Of a stretch of DNA of 64,000 bases, positions 41,283-64,000 are shown one piece after another (the first letter of the stretch is position 1; the number at the start of each line of letters is the position of its first letter). Under the pieces are notes generated by a model that was not told where the DNA came from, did no database searches, and worked only from the letters and a program-made list of their open reading frames with translations. The stretch comes from Rapana venosa (Eukaryota > Mollusca > Gastropoda > Neogastropoda > Muricidae): positions 45,833,682-45,897,681 of the forward strand of contig CM054141.1 of assembly GCA_028751875.1 (NCBI GenBank), given 5' to 3'. The translations under genes and the position numbers were made by a program.

Positions 41283-41766
41283 ACCATATGACTGGAGACC
41301 AACAGAATGGAGAAGTGTATCTGGTTGTCTGTCTAATCAGTTCAGGTCTTCGTCTAAAACCACCCTTGACTGTCTTCACACCTAGGTGTTTAACATCATT
41401 TAAAATCTTGTATGGTCTCTGAAGGTTGATGCAATATTCGTCAGTGTTTTCCAAAAAGTAGACTTGTTTCACTGGCTGGAGATGGGAAAGATGCTTGACA
41501 GAAGACAAACAAGTCCCAATCTGTTTGTAGTGTCTGAGAGCTGAGGTCAATGAGTTCACAGCTGAGAGTGAAAGGTAGCCCATGATCCTTTGGTAATTCA
41601 TGACCCTGGAAACCATAACACCACACACAGCTGATACAAAAACAACAAAACTTGATCTGTGTTGATGCAACACAGAGTTTATGGGCAGAGTTAAATAAAT
41701 AGAAAAACAAAAATGGAGTGTTAAAATTGTTGGATAAAAATGAACAGAAGGCAGCAGTTGGCTCAA
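41283..41766 (-). CDS. Probable N-terminal part of the Bud23-like gene in a shifted frame
   Basis: The frame 41766-41275 overlaps the start of the methyltransferase frame and stops at TGA just inside it. Its last part (GGFRRRPELIRQ) resembles the Arg-Arg-Pro-Glu start of Bud23 proteins. The methyltransferase frame read upstream is open back to about 41328. The upstream 100 or so residues have no recognisable family. The true start is unknown, and part of this may be 5' UTR. Confidence 0.35.
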
Positions 41767-43345
41767 TATTAATTAATATTGAAAGCATGGTAATCCATAA
41801 CAATGGATAATAATCTATAAAAGACTAAACCAACAGTACTTCTAGAATTGATACAGTTTGCACCAGCCAGCATCTGCAGAGTAGGGGCTTTTTATTGATT
41901 CATAAGCTCTTCTTCTGAGCATAAATTTGCAAGTATATATCTTTTCTTAACAAATTTGTTGTCTATGCCCAAAAAATCATAAATGTTTGTAAACAGTGAG
42001 CATTTCTATGATCAGAAAACACTTCAATCTTTATATAATTTTCAATGGCAAAAATAGAGAAAAGCAACACCTTTCTCTCACGATCAAAAGAAACTTGAAC
42101 AAGTCTGTCATTAATTTGATATTTAAAGTAAAACAGTTTGGAAACTAGACTAGCTATCCACAGTATCACTTATTTATTTATTTTTATTCTTTTATATCGA
42201 GGATAATGGAATAAGCACTCATATGCTTTTTTACATCCAGTCCCCATGTGTATGCGGTTTTGTAAATTGTGACATCTGTTCCCACCGGCACACAATGGCC
42301 TACTCTTTCAAAAAGGGGAACAGGATTTAACTGTGCACAAGATGTTCTGCATTCGCACACAGGGCCTTGGTTTATAGTCTCATCCAAAAGACTTTGACAT
42401 TCAGTTGTTTTTTTTGGTCAAACTGGGAAGAAAGGGCGAGGCTGGGAATCAACCCAGAACATCATGGTTTACTTGTTGGCAGGTGAACGTCTTAACCATC
42501 CTGCCACCCTCCTTTCACTGATGACTTATGTCATTGTCCTGTTTATAAAATAAATCCTCCTTCCACACTTATTAACACAGTGAGCACATTATTCTGCATG
42601 GGTGTGAATGTGCCTATGTGCATACACACATGGGCACAAATACATCGACATGCAGTGCTTTAAAAATACAAAAGCGCTATTTTATATTGTATTTAACCTC
42701 AAAACATGATTCATTCTGGGAGTTTTCCACAATGACAAGACTTATGTGCAGAATCGGCAGACTGGAAGTCAATAATTTGATTGCATAGTAGTAAAACGAT
42801 ATTTGACTTAAAGATGCCTTCATTCTTTCAAAGTTTTTCCTTTACCCCACATTAAGATAGCATTAGGCTTATTGGCCTACTGAAAACAGCCAAAGGCGAC
42901 TAACTCAACTTAATTGGGAAGTCTCCAGGGTAAACACTCTTGAACACTTTTGACATTACGATTGTCAGAACTCCAGAGAATAAAGTTGTTAATCAGCATA
43001 GCCCCATGTGTTCAAGTGCGATTTTACACCACCTTTTACACTATCTTAAATAGCAGTACTTACAAAAGCTAACTATAATTGGACCCATGCTGTGTTCCAG
43101 GATACAGCCATTGAGTATAAGAAGTGAAAGTAGTCGGAAGAGAAACGATCCAAAATAAACTATTGAGAATTAAATATTTTCAAAACATAAAGTTTTTATT
43201 TAAAAAAAATGAAAGTACTGAAAATTATTAAACACAACTTTTTTTTTCATCTGTAGTTGAAAATTCAGATTTACATGCATTCTTTATTTCACACGACTAA
43301 TAATAAATTATTTGCACAGCAGCGGTGCTTGTCACGTTTGCAACA
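41767..43345. other. Divergent intergenic region between the Bud23-like gene and HARS
   Basis: This 1.6-kb spacer must hold the promoters of both divergently transcribed genes. Apart from a SINE at 42178-42525 it is AT-rich and featureless. The HARS start has a favourable context (caacaATGG), preceded by 'gtgcttgtcacgtttgcaac'. No TATA box is obvious. Confidence 0.4.
42178..42525 (-). mobile_element. Chimeric SINE: family A body with a different tRNA-like head
   Basis: From 'tatcgaggataatggaataa' to 'tagtctcatccaaaagactt' it is a good family A body and tail. Instead of the family A head it continues into 'aaactgggaagaaagggcga', 'gctgggaatcaacccagaac' (B box complement) and 'cttaaccatcctgccaccct'. 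The same alternative head occurs at 32760-32900. Confidence 0.65.
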
Positions 43346-58997
<15,652 letters not shown>

Positions 58998-59366
58998 GTT
59001 CCCTCTGATGCCTGCCCTGTCCGGTTCAGACTGTATTGACACACAGTCCCCGGTTTTGTGATACAACCTTTGGACTCTTGTAGAACAGAATGGATACACC
59101 ATGGTCAACAGATGTAGCCTAGTCTCCACTTCCACAAATCAATTTGTGGGTGATTTTTTTCTCTCTCTCTTCAAAGTGTTTTAAAGACCAAAATGTTAGA
59201 ATGATCAAAGGCTGGGTGTTGATGGTCCTTTGCATAATCAACCCCATGTGAATGACAGTAAGCAAGTGAAAAAAACTATTCATGTATTTGTTGTGAGGCC
59301 GGCCAAGTGAGTTTTAGTCATGACATACGTGATAAGTTGTGTAAATGAATGCATCACACTGATGAC

Positions 59367-59372
59367 AATAAA
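59367..59372 (+). terminator. HARS poly(A) signal (AATAAA)
   Basis: The canonical hexamer lies 370 bp after the HARS stop codon and is the first clear one. Cleavage would fall near 59385-59395, just before the repeated minus-strand signals of MYCBP2. Confidence 0.65.
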
Positions 59373-59387
59373 TCAACCTACCACATG

Positions 59388-59573
59388 AACTCTTTGCGTT
59401 TCTATTTATAATTTATTGTTCCACTGAACACAGCCAAACATCACAGCGTACTCTTTGTGTTCATATTTAGTTTATTGTTCCACAGAACACGGCCAAACAT
59501 TGCAGTGAACTCTTCGTGTTTCTATTTACAGTTTATTGTTCCACAGAACACAGCCAAACATCACAGCATCACC
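59388..59573 (-). terminator. Three tandem poly(A) signals for MYCBP2 in a 60-bp repeat
   Basis: Three units of about 60 bp share 'tttattgttccac(a/t)gaacac' and 'gccaaacat'. Each contains TTTATT, which reads AATAAA on the minus strand, at 59412-59417, 59471-59476 and 59532-59537. They lie 1.3-1.4 kb beyond the MYCBP2 stop and next to the HARS poly(A) signal. Confidence 0.6.
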
Positions 59574-60125
59574 AGCTGCCTAATGACACGCTGGACAGCA
59601 CTTTCTGCACAGAGGTCATGCATGACAACAAGTCTGTCTTTTGTTCACTTCAAGTCACAGTTCCCTTATTTCACAGTACACTGGATTCAACATTCATGTA
59701 GTCCACGTTACATCCATGTATATAAAATTTAAAGAATATTTAATTTTACAGTGCAAGGCTGGGATTGTAATCAATTATGTGTGTTAAGCCCAGACAAGAA
59801 ATACTGAAGATACATTAGCAGATATTACCAATTATGTTAATATTCTTGCCAATTTTTTTATATAAAAGGATTAAGAATAAATTCATTCATTCCATCTTTT
59901 ATGCACTCCTGTGTATCATAATTTTTATGAACATATTTTTTAAAAAGCTTGTTTAATACAAATACTGAAATAAGAGATTTATCCAACAACAATCACAAAG
60001 AGGAGAAAAAAAACAAAAACTGCTGTGCATTATGTTAGTGTTGGCAGACAACTGTCCCATCTTTTTCAATCTGCCAACTTTTAAACATGAAGCACATCTT
60101 CGGAGTGACTGAAAGAAGTGAGTGA

Positions 60126-60314
60126 CTAAAAGAAGTAACAATCAAGCGTAAAAATTAACCACCCTTCTTCCCTTTTTCCACTCCTCAATCATACTTTGGA
60201 ATTGCGAGTTTTCTAAAAGAAGTAACAATTAAGAAGTGTAAAAATTAACCACTAACCACCCTTCTTTCCTTTTTCACTCCCACTCCTCAATCATACTTTG
60301 GAATTGCGAGTTTT
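60126..60314 (-). repeat. 87-bp tandem duplication in the MYCBP2 3' UTR
   Basis: The unit 'ctaaaagaagtaacaat(c/t)aag' through 'catactttggaattgcgagt' occurs twice, starting at 60126 and 60213, with small indels between copies. Confidence 0.85.
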
Positions 60315-60820
60315 TCCCAGTTAGCTCCTTGCAACTTCAGAATAGATTAGTTTGGAAAAATTATTATTCAAACAACAGACACTTCACATACCGTCAATGA
60401 AAGCATGCTGAGCAGCTTGAAGGAGAGGGAAGGTAGGGCAGGAACATATTTTACATACAGCATTTGACTGAGATTGCAACTGATCTGGCACTTGACTGGG
60501 AGGGGCAACAAAAAATAGAGGAGGAGGGGTTATGTTACAATATTTACCATGGAGAAAAAAACAGAATCACAAACATGTTCCCATGCCTGCTTAAATACAT
60601 CACAATCACCACAGAAAAATCTATTGTTCAGAAGAAGAACGTTAACTTCCATTCCAATAAAAGGTTTTTCTTCCCCCCACAAAGACGTGTCTGTGTAAAT
60701 TCATAAAGTTCAATCTTAGAACACTGGAATCTTGTCCTGTCATCAGGAAGGTCAGTCGTTTCTCCACAGCACAAAGTGTTGTGTTAACGCAGGCGCCAGT
60801 GTAGGGGCCTGGCCAGTGCC

Positions 60821-63800
60821 TCAGAAAGTGTGTGCGTTGCGGCAGACTCCACAGCCCAGAGCAAACTCCTCCCCTGTGGGTGGGTGCTGCACGTGCAGGG
60901 GACACTCCTCGCCTTCCAGCTGACGACCCCGGGCTCCTGTCACACACATCCATCACTTTGTCATCCATTTGTCCAGCTCCACATGGGTAGATCTAATAAA
61001 GGTGGGGACTCCCCCCCCCCCCTTTTCCCCCCAAAAAAAATTAATTAAAAAATGTACAGTTTGCCAAATTACAATATGTTATTGAATTCAACCATTACTC
61101 ATGGCTTGGGGAGAGCACCTATCCACTTGACACTATAATAGCTTGTGAGCAAAAATTCTGTCAGATCCTATACACCACAAACCATTTTTCTGGAGTCCAC
61201 TAGTAAGAAATCAGTCCTATTCTATACACAACAAAACAGGACAAAAGTATTATTGCATACAATAAGTATACTGATATATATGGGATCCCTCATGACTATG
61301 AACCAAGAAAAGAAAAAAGACCACAACTTCACTCCATGCCGAGTTGTTTCACTAATTCACTATTTAGTAGATATCTCATCATAATGAAAAGGAAGGCCAG
61401 ATGCTCTATGCACTGACCAGCAGGGCAATGGGGAAGGCTGGACTTGGGGATGTTGGTGACACGCTGGAAGTCGTCATGGCACTGGTTGCAGAAATGTGTG
61501 GTGCCGAAGCAGAAGAAGACGGCCACAGAGCAGCAGTAGCGGCACTTGTACTCCAAGAAGTCTGAGCCATGCTTCGGGCACATCTGGGCAAGGATTTAAA
61601 AAAAAAGGGTTTAATTTTCCCCCTTCGCTTTAAGTGAGCTTTGCAGAATAAAAGGTGAGAACTTCAAACCTTAGGTACTTTGGGTTTTACCCCCCTTCAT
61701 AACAGGCTGCTTACAGTACCTGGCACCATGCACATGGGCCAAGGAGTTGTGCGTACCCAGCTATGCTGCATTTATTACTGTTTTAAATCAGTTTTAAAAT
61801 CTGAACACATATCAATACAAAGCACTGACCAACATTTTGATTCCTTCCAGTACACCATTTCCATTTTTGTCACTTTAGTAAGATATAATCATAAGACTCA
61901 AAGATGTTAACAATGTCTCAAATCCCCCATGGTCATTTTATTTCTGTGATAGAGAACAGCTCCACTGGAATTACTGACTGTTGCTACTTACTTTCCCCCT
62001 CCTGCCCACATCACTGATCATCTGGCATGACCCTACCTGTGCTCTGGAGACGTCGGAACATCCACCACACACCAGTTCTTTGGGATCATATACATCTCCA
62101 CCTCCTGCCTGTTCCTCGCAGCGTGCTTCTCCTCCATAGTATGCCTGAAACAGCAGCACAAATCATGATTCACTAAGGACCGCATTTCACTCTTTAGAAA
62201 AAAGATACAACTTGATTTCTCAGGCAGGGCAAGTTGTTAAGGGTTCACAGCTTTAGAGGACTGAATTTTAGCATTTATTTCCAGTAAGCTGAAATGGGTA
62301 AAGATAAGAAGCAAATATGAGCTATCTTTTCTTCACTGCTCACTGACAATGAGTTGTTTTTTCTAAAGAACAAGAAATTGTTCTTTTACTCCCGAGTAAA
62401 CCTGAAACAAATTTTTTCCCCTGTATTTGGTATGAGGCAACAATATGGTCCATCTCCACAATGCTGCACTACACGTTATTTCCCTCGATAACATGTCCCC
62501 CTGTTCCTTTGCAAGAGCTCCAAGGTTCACCTATGGTGAGATTTTGTATTATGTGATTATTTTTGCCCACTATTAAAGTAGCTGCAGTCCAAATAGTTTC
62601 ATTTCAACAGTTTCTTTCAAATAATAAAGGACCACCACTCCCCCCCCTCTCCCCCCCCCCCCCAAAAAAAAAAAACCACCAAAAACAACCCAACCCAACA
62701 ATCTTGTGTATTACGAATCAGCAACACATAACCACCCACGTCACAAAAGATTTCTGGCCACACCCACCTTGTTGCACTTGAAGCAGACATAGTAGGCGTA
62801 TCTCTCCATGGCAAAGGAGGCGGGATCGTCAAAGAAGCGTCCCCCAGGCCGTGTGATGGCATCACTCTTGTGAAGTCCCTCGTACTCCAGGCGCATCAGA
62901 GCCTTGCGTCGCACGTCGTCATACAGCTGCCGCAGGGGGTCCAGCAGGTAGCGCAGCACCTTGTGCTCTATCTCGCACTGCAACACCACGCAGCTGTCTC
63001 TCTCTCTGTGCTTTGTTTTCTTGCAATTCATTATACACTGTGTGTTCTGTTTCTTCGTCTACAGATACAGTTCTTTACAGATAAGGCAAATTCAGACAGT
63101 GACTGCTCTGAGTTTGACTTTCACTCATAATTTGCTTTAGCTCTGATGTGCAGATGCTCGCACCTTTTTAGAATGCGTACTTCTGCTCACATTGCCTTGA
63201 TTTTCATGTTCTTTGATACTCGTGTTCACAGGCGCCACTGCTTTTGATATTTTGTGCAGCGCTTCCATATAAAAAAATTTACTCAACACTGTAAAACTTC
63301 CTTTTATAAAAGATGTCTAAAACAAAAAGTTCTATCTTATGTTTGCAAAAAAAAAAGAAAACATTATCAAAAACTTACAAGACAGTTCAGAAAAAACTAA
63401 AAAACCAACTATGACTAACATTCTAAACAAATGAATTAGAAAGAAAACAAAACAGAACACAAAGCCAGCACAAAGACAAGAAGATGTACAGAAGAATCCA
63501 TGTAGCACTGCTGACCCAAAGCCCTGCTGCTCACCTTACAAATGGGGCAGAGGGAGAAGCCGAAGGTGATGCGGGGGCCCACCCAGCGCTTCTCCAGCAC
63601 CATGCGTGTGCAGTGCAGGTGGAAAACGTGGCCGCACTTCAGACGGATGGCGGGGGCGGCAGACAGGGCCTCTGTGAAGCAGATCATGCACATGTCGTCT
63701 GCATCCTGCTTCAGGGCCTCCTGGTCTGGAGGCCGACAGCGATGAAGACACGGCAGACACTGCTCTTCATCCAGAATGCCGCCGCATGGATGGCCGCAGT

Positions 63801-63834
63801 CCAGAGTTTTCACACAGGCTTCCTTGGCATGGTC
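60821..63834 (-). CDS. MYCBP2: E3 ubiquitin ligase MYCBP2/Highwire (PHR family), C-terminal exons
   Basis: Five exons, read on the minus strand: 63834-63535, 62977-62768, 62144-62037, 61583-61418 and 60936-60821 (stop TGA at 60823-60821). All are in phase and give 299 residues. The first holds the RING ([15 protein letters not shown]... to LCPICK). The rest form the tandem-cysteine domain: [47 protein letters not shown] and the terminal [11 protein letters not shown]. In human MYCBP2 this RING-Cys-relay module passes ubiquitin between two cysteines (C4520 and C4572 as I recall) and esterifies Thr/Ser. Both are present here, at 62118-62120 and 61509-61511. PHR proteins control synapse growth and axon degeneration. 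The rest of this very large gene lies beyond the right edge. Confidence 0.95.
62508..62590 (-). mobile_element. SINE family B fragment in a MYCBP2 intron
   Basis: 'gcaagagctccaaggttcac', 'ggtgagattttgtattatgt', then 'actattaaagtagctgcagt'. It is close to 16375-16490. Confidence 0.6.
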
Positions 63835-64000
63835 CTGTGAAGCAGAAGAACAGATAGTAACATTCTTTGAGGGACAGCTACAGACATCAATGCTTTCTGC
63901 CTATCATCAGCATGTTCAAAGCCCTTTTTTACTGTTGTTGTTCAAAGCCCTTACATAAAGAATTCATAAAGGCACATGATAGAAAATTTCCTTCCAGTAC
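63835..64000 (-). other. MYCBP2 intron running off the window
   Basis: The exon at 63535-63834 is preceded on the minus strand by the acceptor tcacag (63840-63835). No further exon is visible before the window ends. Confidence 0.6.

Noticed and set aside
60642..60968. 108-codon minus-strand frame covering the last MYCBP2 exon
   Set aside because: The true frame of this exon is a different one (ending [11 protein letters not shown]) and begins at the acceptor before 60936. The longer frame is a shadow.

Overview
This is a gene-dense stretch of animal nuclear DNA. Coding exons are short and bounded by GT-AG introns, introns are rich in GT/CA and CT/GA microsatellites, and several families of tRNA-derived SINEs are scattered through introns and spacers. 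The protein matches and the look of the SINEs suggest a mollusc, most likely a gastropod. That placement comes from memory of such repeats, not from a search.

Layout, left to right. (1) 1607-11965, + strand: the last twelve coding exons of a CEP135-type centriolar coiled-coil protein; its 5' part lies before the window. (2) 12-23.7 kb: its 3' region and a long repeat-rich spacer with no recognisable protein. (3) 23753-29249, + strand: a complete five-coding-exon BMP-type receptor-regulated SMAD (SMAD1/5/8, Mad class), 466 residues, ending in the phospho-acceptor tail SSVS. (4) 29.3-37.5 kb: SMAD 3' region and spacer with SINE copies. (5) 37492-40688, - strand: a 3.2-kb non-LTR retrotransposon with endonuclease and reverse transcriptase, flanked by a perfect 12-bp target-site duplication and broken by several frameshifts. 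(6) 40722 to about 41.8 kb, - strand: an intronless Bud23-like (WBSCR22) methyltransferase reading frame. The LINE sits 21 bp beyond its stop. (7) 43346-58997, + strand: a complete cytosolic-type histidyl-tRNA synthetase gene (HARS) of 14 coding exons. Intron 1 holds what appears to be an alternative first exon for a mitochondrial isoform. (8) 60821-63834, - strand: the last five coding exons of the giant E3 ligase MYCBP2/Highwire (PHR family), convergent with HARS and running off the right edge.

The genes are unrelated housekeeping and signalling loci and do not form an operon or a cassette. The main observations are: the putative mitochondrial HARS exon at 46695-46790; a NAGNAG acceptor in the SMAD linker; three evenly spaced minus-strand AATAAA hexamers in a small tandem repeat between the convergent HARS and MYCBP2 ends; modular SINEs that share a body but carry different tRNA-like heads; and a set of one-base discrepancies in otherwise conserved coding exons. 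A 53-bp minisatellite whose copies lose bases toward one end suggests these may be consensus errors in the assembly rather than real mutations.
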